DNA of 56,908 nt from Chalciporus piperatus. Its lineage: Eukaryota; Basidiomycota; Agaricomycetes; Boletales; Boletaceae. A program made the translations under genes and the position numbers. The stretch is taken from positions 1 through 56,908 of the forward strand of contig JBBPTG010000160.1 of NCBI GenBank assembly GCA_038093975.1, written 5' to 3'. The notes beneath the pieces are model-generated. The model saw only the letters and a list, made by a program, of their open reading frames with translations. It ran no database searches and was not told the origin of the DNA. Of the stretch, positions 43,536-54,450 are shown in pieces; positions within the stretch are counted from its first letter, which is position 1; each line of letters opens with the position of its first letter.

Positions 43536-46500
43536 CTACCTCCTCTCTATGGATCGTATTCCAGACGATCAAGACCTTGCAAAGATATCAACCTGTGAAG
43601 AAGCACGAACATTGTGCAATGAACGGCGATGATGATGATGATATCGAGAATCATGATGATGGGGATGGGTGGTAGGATTCTCAGAATCTGGAATTGGAAT
43701 AGTTGAAATGCGAAACAGCATGTGATGATGACAACGTATCTGCGAGTGCGAGCATTGCGATAGTTGCGAGCGACGACATTGCGAACGACAGCAGCGAAGG
43801 CGTGTGAGTTCATTGTGATGATTGTTTCAATGATGGATGTGAATGGAGAGCAAGAGCGTAAAACATCACTCTTTATACCTTTTCGGTTCTCGGCACGGTT
43901 TCCAATCAATCGATATTTTCATCGTCAGTCTGACTCGTTCGACTGTCATGCAGTTGTAATTGTGACTCGAATAGAATTCTGAGTCATGCTGTGTAAGCGC
44001 AGGGTGGACGGATGTGTAGCGTGGGAAATTCTAATTGCATCCAGTGCAATGTCAAGAATAGACCTTGGTTTTCACGTGCGAGTAGATTTCGCATAGCTTT
44101 CAATGCGCAAGGCATTTCAGGTTTTGACCTTGTAAGCATGAATCAACGATGTAATTCACCTTGTGTTCGTCATGGGATATGGAAGCTTCAAGCGTAGAGC
44201 GTTCCGACCAATCAGATTTGCGATTGTGTAAGGTTCTAACCTTGTAAGAAAGGTTTCCTTGGATTGTATCAACACGTTTCTCGAGTGTGTCAATGAGAAT
44301 TGCAGCAGCGAGTGCTAAAGCGAGTGGTGATGAGCGTGAAGATTGTGAAATCCTCAGAAATGCGCGTTCTCGGTAGAGATTTGGGTTCTTCAAGCGACTG
44401 CGGCTTGGAATTTGGGCGAGAGAAAGAGATTTTGAGCGAAGAAAATGATTATGGTTAACACCATTATCGTTCGTACCCTTGGTACTCTCTTGTACTCTTC
44501 ACACTAGCGTGTTCATAGTGTGTCACTTGTCGTAACACCTGTCGTAACACTTGTGTCATTGCCATAACACTTTGTGTTCCTTGTGTCACTTCACGTTCCA
44601 TTGGTGTTCATTGGTAACACATCTTCGTGTGCATTCCCGCAACACTTCATCGTGTCACTACCATTCCACTACCTCCTCTCTTTGGTTTGGATTCCAGACA
44701 AACCCTACGGAGAACCAGACCCTACGGTGAACCCACAGAGGAACTCTATGGTTCTTTGGCCCGGTCGGCCTTCTCGATACTCGATGGAAGTAGGAGTTTC
44801 ATGTGATCTTGACAATCCCCCCGGTAAAAAAAAATTTCACGGTTTCTGTAGGTTTCTTCACAGATAACCGAAACGACGAGTGGTTTGGGATTGTTCGAGC
44901 GATGAGCGACAACAGCTCAATGGAATTCGATTCCATACTTCGAGTGCTTGAGACAGCAGTGAGGGTTGATAGCGATGAGCGAAAGCAGCTCAATAGATTT
45001 GGATCCTAGACAATGCTATTCAAGTAGCAATGAGCGGAAGCAGCTCTGTCGATTTGGATTCCAGACTACTCGGATTTCATGCATGTGGCAGCGGTGTGCG
45101 CAAGAGTAACGAGCGAAAACAGCTCGACGAATTTGGATTCCAGACAGCGGGCGGCGAGAGTTTTGGATTCCAGACACGTTCAGGGATAACACCCTAGTAG
45201 AATAGACACTAGTGACAGCGTTCTTGACGCGATGTGTCGGTGACAACGATGATAAAGTCGTAAAGCTGTCTTTCAAGCTTGCTGACGACGATAGGGACAA
45301 GGGAGATATGTGGTGACAGCACAATGTTCCGTTCCACTCGATGGAAGGGGTAAAAACGCGACGCGGAGTACGATGATGTTCGACATCATGAGGTGTTCGA
45401 CAGTTGTTAACTCAACGAAAGCAGTTGAAGTGTCGTGAACGCGGTAAACGGTAAATCAAGTATCCAGTTCCACTCGATGGAAGGACAGAGGACGCGGCAC
45501 GCTGATAAGCGGCGGGATTGCTCGACAAGTAGATACCTACTGTCAGCGATGACAAGGCGCGAAGACAGCGCAGGTACCCACTTGCGATCGACAGTTGAGT
45601 GGCGTACTGGTGACGAGACGACTAGACGATAACGATAAAGTCGTAAAGCTATCTTTCAAGCTTGTAAATGTCGAGGGAGACGAAATTGAGCGGCGGCGGC
45701 TCTTGCACGTGAGTTGCGATAACTCAGGGTGTTGATCTTCTAAGTACTGCTAGAGTACTGCGTGTTGATTGTCCAAACCGGTATAGAAGACCAAGTGAGG
45801 TTCAACAGATCATGAAGCTATCTTTCAGGCTTCGCGGGTGACGGCGACGGAATGCGCAACAGAGGTAGACACTCTAGTTGCCGGGGAATAGTTGCAGAGC
45901 AACGGCGACGATGTACACGGTAGAGGTAGACACTCTAGCAGAGTCGCAAGACAGCGACGACGATGTACGCGGATAGGGATGTGGGGTGACGACGACGACG
46001 AATGGGTAACAGAAACTGGGCACTAAATGCTGACCCATGAGAAATGAAAAGCCAGAAGGCGAATTCGTGACGTCAACAGGTGATCACGCGAACCTGGATC
46101 ATGTGTACACGCAAAGGCTATTGGCTATACCCAAGCGATCTCCAATGATCAAAGAGCCCCTTGTGCACTATGGGGAACAGCAACATTATCCCGTTTAGAA
46201 CGGTGGACAGCCGTATGTGCAGCAGTGGGAACAGAGTTGCTTTCTCCGAGCGTGTCACGTACGCCAACGGTCAAACGACCAACTCTTTAGCCCTAGAGTC
46301 CGGGCAGTGTGATCAAGTTTATCCAAGTGTCATGACGCAGTCATCAACACTCGGTAGTGACTCTTTAGCTCACGACCAAAGCTAGGTAGGTCTGAGTATG
46401 TGGCGACGATGACGACATGTTGCGAACACAGCAACAGTGATGACGATATGAGCTGGCTAGCAGCCTCGACAGTGACAAGGATGGTGAGCGCGACGACAGC

Positions 46501-47003
46501 GCAATAGATGACAGAGGTAAGCACTCTGCTGGGTTGTAAGACAGTGACGACGTACTGTTGCGATAGCAGCAACGATGAGCTCGATCTCGATGAGCATGTA
46601 CGCGAACGATGGTGATGAGCTGACTGGCAGGCTCGACGATGTTGACAATGATGAGCTGACTTGCAAGCTCGACGACGACGACGACGATGACGACGATGAC
46701 GTCGGATTTGCTGACCGAGTTATCTTCAGCGATGAGGACGATGGTGAGCTGACTGGCAGACTCAACGCGGACGACGATATGTTTTGCTGACCTAGTTATC
46801 TTCAGCGACGACGAAGCACGTTTCTCGATTGTGCTGGTACCCACTTGCGACGACGGTGAAGTGGCATACGATGGTGAGCTGACTAGCAGCAACGACGACG
46901 AGGCGCGAACAAGCAGCGCAGGTACCCACTTGCGACGACGGTGCAGATGGCGTACAACGAGTGCGGCAGTGACGAGACACTGAGGCAGAGAGGATTAATA
47001 AGA

Positions 47004-47014
47004 AGTCTTGTTCT
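47004..47014 (-). promoter_or_regulatory. Self-complementary primer binding site of the LARD-like element
   Basis: On the minus strand AGAACAAGACT starts two bases after the 5' LTR. Its reverse complement AGTCTTGTTCT lies within the same LTR (minus strand, 47175-47165), downstream of the TATA box. This is the same arrangement as in the gypsy element at 53344. Confidence 0.75.
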
Positions 47015-47016
47015 AA

Positions 47017-47619
47017 TGAAACGACTCAACTCAATCAAGAGCTAGCGCTATCATCAGACAACATGCCCTAGCGAAACCACATCAACTCAGTAACTAGAGC
47101 TGAGGATCAGACTAGGCAAGCAGGAGCGCTTGGCCCATGAAGTTCAAGAAGAGGAAACTCCAGGAGAACAAGACTGGGGAGCCAGTGCTTGTCAACCCGG
47201 GTTTATATACTATTGACAGTGTTTGTACATGTTGTGGCTAAACCTTAACTATATGACTAGGTATGACTAGATATGAGTCATGGCGAGTAACAGCCAATAG
47301 CGTATATGACTAGGAAGCGAGATGAGTCAGCGTGAGTCAGTATGAGTCACGGTGAGTCATAATGAGTCATTAAGAGTCTGAGTCATGGTGACTCGGTATG
47401 AGTCATGGACAGTGGGGAAGATGCACAGCCACGCACAGCCACGTTACGTAAGCGAAAGGCTAGACCTAGCTGATGTCAGCAGGTCACGTGATGTGATCTT
47501 GATAAGATAAGATAACAGAAAAGGGAGAGAAAGCGACTAAGTCCAAAAGTGAAAGAGAAACGTAGTAAGCATAGTGAAGTCTAGGAAAGACTAGGATAAG
47601 GAACTGAGCGTTCGTAACA
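47017..47619 (-). repeat. LTR (5' copy) of the LARD-like element
   Basis: This copy is 603 bp. It differs from the first copy by a 10-bp insertion (TGAAGTCTAG near 47575) and only a handful of substitutions, so insertion was recent. Confidence 0.9.
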
Positions 47620-47620
47620 G

Positions 47621-48787
47621 GTGGGAGGGGCGAAAGGGGGATTCCAGGTAACACATGACCAGAGCAAACGGCTAGACAAGAGCAAACGGCTCCAGAGTCG
47701 TCAGAGAGCTCCCTCGCCAGAACTCACTGACAATGAATTTGTCTCTGTGCAGACTCCCAAGGGAAAGGGGAAAGGGAAAGCACAAGAGGTACCCATCATG
47801 TCTGATGTGTCATCGGCCGAGGAGGATGAAGACAATGAAATGGGGGACTACAGTGGGTCCATGCAGCATTGGCATTGATGAGAGCATGCTAATCGGCCGA
47901 CAGATTTGCCAGCTTTCGATCAACATCGTACTGCATCCCGAAAGACCCCAGCCCCTTCCAGCTGGCATGATGTCAGAACCAAACAAGGTGAACCGTCCAA
48001 GGGTTACAAGGAACAGTCAGCATCCAAGGAGAAAACGTCTCAGGGGACTGACAAGGTAATACATAACAACTTTATCTTTGCTCATAAAGTCTAACTCAGA
48101 GTCCCAGCCAAAGCCAAAGCCGAAGCCACAGCCGAAGCTACAGCCTCAGCCATTGGAGCCTAAGTCTAAGGCTAAGCCCCAGCCTCCTAAGCCAAGGGTC
48201 CAGGAGAAAGGTTCGAAGGGCCGTAGAGAGAACCAACGTCCTCTGACTGAAGAGGATGGTTCAGTCCCTGATCTGTCAAGCAATGATAGGATCTCCAAGA
48301 GAGTTCGCAGAGAGAAGGATTCAAGGCAGCCGGCCGAAACCAAGGCTGACAAGCAGCCGGCCGCAATCAAGGCTGACAAGGTAAGTGGACATATGTGTAT
48401 ATTGAGCTTGACTGACAAATGACAATGTGACCCAGGGTGCCACCGATGACAGGAAGGAGAAAACTTCAACAAAGGGTAGTAGGAAGAATAAACGTCCTCT
48501 GACTGAAGAGGATGGTTCAGCCGCCGATTCGCCGGCCGATGACAGGCCCACCAAGAGAGTTCGCAAAGAGAAGGATTCAAGGCAGCCGGCCGAGGCCAAG
48601 GCTGACAAGGTCAATGCATATATGTGTATATTGAGCTTGACTGACAAATGACGATTTGATCCAGGGTGCGGCCGATGAAACATTCCATAAAGTCCCTGAG
48701 GCATCGGCTCGCAGGTCAGGTAGACCAAGGAAGACTCCAGCTCGCAAGGACGATGGTGTAGTAACACCTACCAAAAAGAGACCCTAA
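47621..48787 (+). CDS. Unknown Lys/Pro-rich nuclear-type protein, 5' end cut by LTR
   Basis: The open frame begins at the LTR border without a proper ATG, so the true 5' end is probably lost. An internal in-frame ATG near 47798 (MSDVSSAEEDEDNEMG) is a possible start. About five exons join in frame: to 47852, 47904-48055, then from about 48090 with introns before 48434 and 48665. The product is low in hydrophobics, with a KPKPKPQPK stretch, two copies of a RPLTEEDGS ... KRVR(R/K)EKDSRQPA block and an AT-hook-like RRSGRPRKTPARK near the end. A DNA- or chromatin-associated role is inference from composition; I recognise no family. The stop is TAA at 48785-48787, convergent with the next gene. 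Confidence 0.5.
48200..48680 (+). repeat. Tandem duplication of an exon with its intron, offset 256 bp
   Basis: The block with CGTCCTCTGACTGAAGAGG (48237 and 48493) is repeated together with its following intron (ATATGTGTATATTGAGCTTG in both). The first intron starts GTAAGT, the second GTCAAT, so the second donor is weaker. Confidence 0.85.
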
Positions 48788-50305
48788 TCTAGGTTTCTTT
48801 CTTTCGGATTTGACTGCTTAAGTAGGCGGTTTGAATGGATTGCAAAGAAAAGACTCTATTGCGATGTATATACGGTACAAGATAACGATGATATACATGG
48901 GCCCTGCCCTCACTCCTCAGTGTCCATCGGCTCTGATTCATCATCCCCTGAGGGAGCCTTGTCAGTGGTATCATGATCTTCGCCCAATGGGCCGTCAGCT
49001 GACTCGGCGGCCGGACTGGACGGCTGGGACGGGTATTCGAACAAAGCCTGCATGGCTGTACCCATGTCAGGCTCTGTGTTGGTGTCGGCCGGCGGTGCGG
49101 CTGTCCCTTGGTCACTAGATTCAATGAGTGGCCTTGAGTCCGGGGTCGGGTCGGCCTCCAAAGTGACTGTGCTGGCCTCAGCGACGATCTCGGGCGCAGG
49201 GAGGTGTGCAGCCACTGAGGGCGAGCGCGACACAGCGGATCGTGGGGGAGCCGAAGCCGAGGGGGAGCGAAGGGGGAGAGAGGCAGAGGGAGATGGGCGA
49301 GGTTGCCAGACAAACGACGCGGCCGGTGATGGGCGATGATCAACGGCTTGTACTTGCCTGACCGTTTCCAACACCCTCGACATCCCACTGACCTGCTGGG
49401 AGACCACCGAAAGGCCTGACTCCAGCTTGGAGAAGCGAGCCTCCATTTGGTCGAAGCGAGCGGCCGAGGGATGGATGGCGCCCTCCAGCCTCAGAGCGTA
49501 ATCCCTCCATTCGGCATAGTCGGTCGACTCGGTCGAAGGACGAGAGACCGCCAAGACACCTGGAAGGTGTCCTTGCTCTCTGACGACCTTCGAGATCACC
49601 TGCCGGAAGGTCGGGACCTCGACCACTGGGGCTGGTAGACCATGTTAATGTCACATAGAGACCTGAATGACCTATTAACTCACTTGGCTTCACCTTCTTC
49701 GCCTTCGGCTCCTCTGATGCCGACTGAGCCCTTGGTCTCTTCTTCATTGTGCTCCAGCCGGCCTGCCCTTTGTCCCCCAGCCGCTTGGTCTGCTCCATGG
49801 CCAATGGGTCGTCGGAGTCGTCGTCCTCAGGAGCCGCCGTCTCCTTGCCCTTCCCCTTGCCTGTTGCCACACTCGTTTGGCGAGTCCTCTTCGGCCTGGT
49901 GGAGGGGCCTGGGGTGGCAGGCAGATCGGTCCCTGCGGCCGAACCGCACGTCTTGGATGGGCCGTTGTGAGCGAACACTTCTGCTTTCCCTGAAAACAGG
50001 GAAGGCAGGCGTTGCGGCTCACTTCAGGATGCGGAATGCAGTCCCGACCCACGGTGACACACCGGTCACATGGAGAGCGTTCTGGGGGAGGGGGTAGAAC
50101 GGAGCTGCCTGAGGCGGCAGCAGCCGAGGCGGGGGAGGGATGGGACGGGCCGGGTTGAGAGTTTTTGGCTCGTTCGGCCTTGTTACGTTCCTGCTGAGCC
50201 TTTGTTTGCATCATAGCCAGGTGGCGGCGGGGGCGAGACGGTGTCTTTGGGGTTGGGGCTGGGAGACGAGCCGGGTTGGGTGCTTGCGGTGTTGGGCGTT
50301 GAGGC

Positions 50306-52283
50306 CCAGTGAAAAATGGATATACCTAGATCGACTAGGATAGTGGTGAATAGGTTGTGAATGTACCCAGAATGTACCCGAGTCTACCCAAAATATACCC
50401 AAACAAATGAACTCATTGTTTCGATACATTTCGGTAGATCCTACACTTCGACACTCGACAATGCTAGATCCCAGTAGCATTCATATCGCTCGACTACTAT
50501 GGTTGCCTTCTAGTTGTACATACTGTACCTTCAATATACAACTCGTTGCCCTTCCACTCACACCGCTATGCCCGAGTGAGAATACTGGTGCGTTTGCCGT
50601 CAATTTTGCAGAGGTCGGCGAACACAACTAGCCTCGCGGAGAACTTGGTATCGACATCTTGAAAAAGCGGAGGAGGATGAGAATCGAGACAAGGTCCCTC
50701 ATGCAGTCTTCAATACAATCCCGATCGGCCCACAAATCCAAGCACTCTATCGTCATCCGAGCATGGCTGAAAAACTTCGCTATCGTGACCAGCGAACGCA
50801 GGAGATTATCAGAGAGATAGAAGAAAACGATGGACTGGTTGACAAGTACGATGACGTGTTGACGGGGAGTGCATACCTCAATGCTTTTCGATCCGGCACG
50901 ATCACGAAACACGATACACTCCTCGTTTTCTCGATTGATGGTGCTCTCTCCTCTTAGTACCTCCAATTCCAGCCTCGTCGCTCTCTCGCCAATGGTTCCA
51001 TCGCTTGAAATCAGCACTCCAGATACTACCTCTCTGACGAACGATGTCTCAACATCGGACTATGCCCCAGACTCCGAAATCGCAGCATTCGCTCCACTGC
51101 TCGTTGACACAGCTCACGAGACAACCATGGCAGCCATTCCGGCTTTGAAAAATCCCTTGTACGTATCCTATCTACGCCCGAGCATACATCTCACTTATTC
51201 ATACAGAGCTAGATTTATGAAGAAGAAGGCAACCAAGCCTGCAACCACGACACAGGCGCCAGCTCCTCCAGTGGGTTCCTCTGCAGTTCCGTGCGTGGAC
51301 ATGGCAGCCGCTGGACATTTGGAAGAAGCGGAGCCCGGGATCACGACAAATGCCAGCGCCGGCGAGATAGTCCCACCATCCACAAGCACCATCGCAATGG
51401 AGACCGTAAGATCGACGTCAGGAGCGGTTACGATCACTGGCTGGAAACCACGAAAGGCAAGGACAGGACAGTACATTTTTTTCTTCAAGTTTAGCCTCTG
51501 CTTTTTGAACGACGATAACATCAATTTTAATAGTACGCTCTGCGCATATCGATGGCTCAGACAGGTGAACACTACGGGAGATAAAGCTATGTTTGCGTCG
51601 TACTGGAAAGGAGTCAAAGGAGTCAAGGGGTCTCAGAAAAAGGTGTAGTGTTCGCTTTCGAGGTAAATTGATATACTGACTACCATACAGCAATACGAAG
51701 AGGAGTGTGGCAATTTGGTAAGTATTATTACGCACCATCATTCTTTGGCGACTCGGACTCCGGAGATGTTGATCGTTGACGACCTTAGGTGAGAACGAAC
51801 AATTGGCCTGGATTCACGCCCGAATGTACTGAAGAACTCGCGAAGGGGACGTTGCACTAGCACATCATCAAGTCGTTTTTTCATGCTGGAGGGTAGGGGA
51901 GAGTGTACGAGTAGAGCACCCAGGTAGACGTGTGGCGACGTGGACCAGGGGCATGGATTGCAATAGACGGACCGGGAAACTGGTAGATGTGGGTAGACGA
52001 GAGGTGAGAACAGATATGGCAGTAGCAGAAAATATATTCGAATAGGTGGTCCGACGAATGCAAAGGGATAGATTCTAGTATATCCGAGTGGACATGGGAT
52101 AGTTCAAACACGATAAGGATAGATATGAGTAGCTCTGGAGGCCAAATGATACCTGCAGTGTTTTCTATGGAATACTATTCTCGGTACATAGTCACCTACT
52201 ATTTGTGCCATCTGTGTATTTTCGTCTACTGCCTCGATTTGCATCGCTTTGCATCGCTCACCATACATCCATTTTTCACTGGG
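50306..52283. mobile_element. Terminal-inverted-repeat element, about 1.98 kb, 8-bp target duplication
   Basis: The left end CCAGTGAAAAATGGAT (50306) and the right end ATCCATTTTTCACTGGG (52283) are inverted copies. GTTGAGGC flanks both sides (50298-50305 and 52284-52291). An 8-bp duplication is typical of hAT elements and is also known for Zisupton/KDZ elements. The interior holds a transposase fragment (50646-50957) and further frames without family resemblance, so it is probably non-autonomous. Confidence 0.85.
50646..50957 (+). pseudogene. Transposase fragment inside the TIR element
   Basis: The frame reads WYRHLEKAEEDENRDKVPHA, then IPIGPQIQALYRHPSMAEK, VDKYDDVLTGSAYLNAF and LLVFSIDGA before a stop. 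It resembles the N-terminal half of the Tnp2-like transposases common in basidiomycetes, ending at the Asp of the SIDGA motif. The rest of that protein is missing. The similarity is from memory and needs a search. Confidence 0.5.
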
Positions 52284-52865
52284 GTTGAGGCTGCACGACG
52301 ATCGAAGGGAGGGAGGGAACCGATGGGCCCGATGGTGCTGACGCTTTGGTGTGTTTCGGGCGAGGCCTCGAGGACTTTGAAGGGACCGGCCGCCCTATTG
52401 GGTCATCTTCTTGCTCCTCGGCCTCATCCGACTCGACCACAATAGCCCTCTGTTTACCCTTTCCTTGACGAGCTGGCGGCGGCGAGGTGATGCGAGGAGC
52501 CGTCGAAGACAGGGCGGTAGGCAACTCAGCAGTGGCAGGGGGGGGCGTTGTCGAGTGAGTGGCCTCAGATGGCCGGTACCAGTGGTGGAACTGGATGGAG
52601 TCGCCAGGCTGGAGGATGGACTCCCATACTGGCCAACTGTTGACGTTGGTCCGGCTGGGGATCCTGATGTCCGCAGCAATGACGATGGGAGGGATTATGG
52701 TTGCAGCCTCAGCCATTGGGCGAAAACGATGCTGTGGGGAGTGAGAAAGTGAGCATAGGGTAGGGTAGGATGGAGTACTCTGGACGCACCAATGCCGCCC
52801 TCATGGAATCCACTCTCCTCTCCCAGTCTTGGGTGCGAGCCTCCAACTCCGAGCTTGACAGGCGG

Positions 52866-53341
52866 TGTTACGAACGCTTCATTCCTTATCCTAATCATCC
52901 CTACATTCCATTACGCTTACTAGGTTTCTCTTCGTTTCGTGGACTTAGTCGTTTCACTTTCTCTTTTGTTATCTAATCTTATCGCATCACGTGACTTACT
53001 TACATAAGCTAGGTCTAGACCTTCGCTTACTAACTGATGACTCACCGCTCACTCGTCAGCATCAGTCAGCATTACTCATCATATGACTCACGCTTACTCA
53101 TTCCGCAGTAGAGCTAGTTACGCCATTGGCTAGTAGTCAGTATGAGTCATACCCAGTCACCTACGATAAGGTTTAGTCACAACATGTACAAACATTGACA
53201 ATAGTATATAAACCCGGGTCGACAAGCACTGGACTCCCCAGTCTTGTTCTCCTGGAGTTTCCTCATCAAACCTCAGCCAAGTTCATCGGCTCGCTATTGT
53301 CTAGTGTGAGTCTTAGCTCTTAGTTGAGTTGAGTCGTTTCA
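52866..53341 (+). repeat. 5' LTR of the gypsy element
   Basis: This LTR is 476 bp, beginning TGTTACGAACGC and ending GAGTCGTTTCA. It contains TATATAAA at 53205-53212 and the presumed transcript start region AGTCTTGTTCT at 53240-53250. Confidence 0.88.
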
Positions 53342-53343
53342 TT

Positions 53344-53354
53344 AGAACAAGACT
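53344..53354 (+). promoter_or_regulatory. Self-priming primer binding site (11 nt)
   Basis: AGAACAAGACT lies two bases after the LTR. It is the exact reverse complement of AGTCTTGTTCT (53240-53250), which begins 28 bp after the TATA box and so would be at or near the 5' end of the RNA. Neighbouring bases do not extend the match. No tRNA-type TGG primer site is present. Confidence 0.8.
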
Positions 53355-53484
53355 AATATTTTCTTTTGTCTTAGCGTCTCGTCGCTACCACACGTGTTCT
53401 TGTACGCCACTTCAACCGTTGATCACTAGTGGGTACCGCGCTGCTTGTTCGCGCCTTGTCATCGCTGACCTTGTTTTTGAATAA

Positions 53485-54450
53485 GTGTCGAGCAACCCCG
53501 CCGCATCTCAGCGCGCCGCGTCCCCTGTACCTTCCATCCAGTGGAACGGTATACTTGATCTCCCCGCCGTCGAGAACAACCTCGACTTCACTAGCGTCAT
53601 CAGAAACCTCGAGCGAGCTGCAGAGGTCTATCCCGGCTTCACCAGCATCATCGACGACCTTGAACGAGAGAACGCTCGTGTTCAAGAAGACTACGCTCGT
53701 ACACAGGCATTACACGCCGAAAGACAAAGGGAGACCATTGAGAAGTACTCAGCGCCGATAGTTCCAGAGCCAGACTACTCGGATCTCTACGTTGATTGGT
53801 TAGAACCCCCGGTGATTCCCTCTTACCCATACCATCTACCTTCTGAGGTTTACATTCACCCTCTCGGTACCCTTCGGTTACCTCATCATCCCGCCAATCT
53901 CCAGATCGGTACTCGCCGACTTCCGTCACTCCCTCCCATCGAGGCTATTCGGGCACCGTTGCCGCCCAACCCCCAGCAGATACTAGCCGACGCCTTCGGC
54001 GTTGAAGAGTTATACTACCATGCCTCCTCCATTCCCAGAGCCCCAACCCCGCTCGCGGAGCCCGTTGATTGGACCGCCGTCGACGAGGATCTTCTTGCTC
54101 TTCAACACAGATTCCCCCTTGGAGTCTCTGGTCGTACGCAAAGTTTCCGTAGCGCTATCTATCACACGCTTATATCACCGGCAGGAGAGAAGGCGATTCG
54201 AGAGAACATTGACGATCGGGTACGTCAACGCAGACGAAGCGACAGGCTACTTAGAGGTATCCCAGAGGACGCCGGTATTCGTATTAAGGAGAGAGTACCA
54301 ACCCCGCGTCCTACTCGCCGCACTCGCTGCCATAAGCCTCTTGCACCCCTTAGAAAGATTCGTCCAGTACAGCTTACAGGTCTTCCTGCTTCTTTCATAC
54401 CTCATCTTCGGCCACGAAATTCTCTCAAGCGACCGTCGCGTTACCTTTGA
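53485..54450 (+). CDS. Unassigned open frame upstream of gag
   Basis: The frame is 321 codons and opens at a GTG rather than an ATG (SSNPAASQRAASPVPS), perhaps after an acceptor near 53484 (GAATAAG). The first 170 residues are Glu/Pro-rich with a predicted helix (LERENARVQEDYARTQ). I recognise no family. The last third overlaps the frame at 54002-54742, and which is used there is unclear. Confidence 0.4.
   Translation: MSSNPAASQRAASPVPSIQWNGILDLPAVENNLDFTSVIRNLERAAEVYPGFTSIIDDLERENARVQEDYARTQALHAERQRETIEKYSAPIVPEPDYSDLYVDWLEPPVIPSYPYHLPSEVYIHPLGTLRLPHHPANLQIGTRRLPSLPPIEAIRAPLPPNPQQILADAFGVEELYYHASSIPRAPTPLAEPVDWTAVDEDLLALQHRFPLGVSGRTQSFRSAIYHTLISPAGEKAIRENIDDRVRQRRRSDRLLRGIPEDAGIRIKERVPTPRPTRRTRCHKPLAPLRKIRPVQLTGLPASFIPHLRPRNSLKRPSRYL

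Larger units (their letters stand above)
42943..47619 (-). mobile_element. Non-autonomous LTR retrotransposon (LARD-like)
   Basis: Two long direct repeats flank a 3.5-kb interior. On the minus strand each LTR begins TGTTACGAACG and ends GAGTCGTTTCA. Inside the downstream LTR is a purine-rich tract (AGAGAGGAGGTAG, about 43548-43536), and inside the upstream LTR is the primer site, so the orientation is minus. The interior (43536-47016) has no gag or pol. It contains low-complexity repeats (GATGACGACGACGA type at 45950-46980), a unit around AGCAGCTCAATAGATTTGGATTCCAGAC spelled variously at 44900-45170, and repeats such as TAAAGCTATCTTTCAAGCTT. Flanking pentamers (ACAAC left, GGTGG right) do not match. 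Confidence 0.85.
48910..52865 (-). pseudogene. Unknown gene with Cys-rich motif, split by a transposon and cut by an LTR
   Basis: On the minus strand the upstream exon (52865-52790, LEARTQDWERRVDSMRAAL) is cut at its 5' end by the gypsy LTR. It splices (acceptor by 52732) to HRFRPMAEAATIIPP, then WPVWESILQPGDSIQFHHWY and a Pro/Ser/Lys-rich stretch with a GKGKQR motif. At 52284 a 2-kb element interrupts it; the frame resumes exactly at 50297 once element and one target copy are removed. Then comes CDRCVTVGRDCIPHP ... ACLPCFQGKQKCS, a zinc-cluster-like cysteine pattern. About 49980 the best frame shifts by one base, which may be a second lesion or a missed intron. The C-terminal part (from about 49638) has a coiled-coil-like MEARFSKLESGLSVVSQQV and ends SEPMDTEE, stop 48910-48912. 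I recognise no named family. Confidence 0.55.

Noticed and set aside
43547..43909. Minus-strand frame of 120 codons with hydrophobic C-terminus next to the LTR
   Set aside because: No retroelement or membrane-protein family recognised; it ends at the purine tract, so probably chance.
46365..46892. Ser/Val-rich frames in the LARD interior
   Set aside because: Low-complexity translation of GATGACGAC-type repeats.
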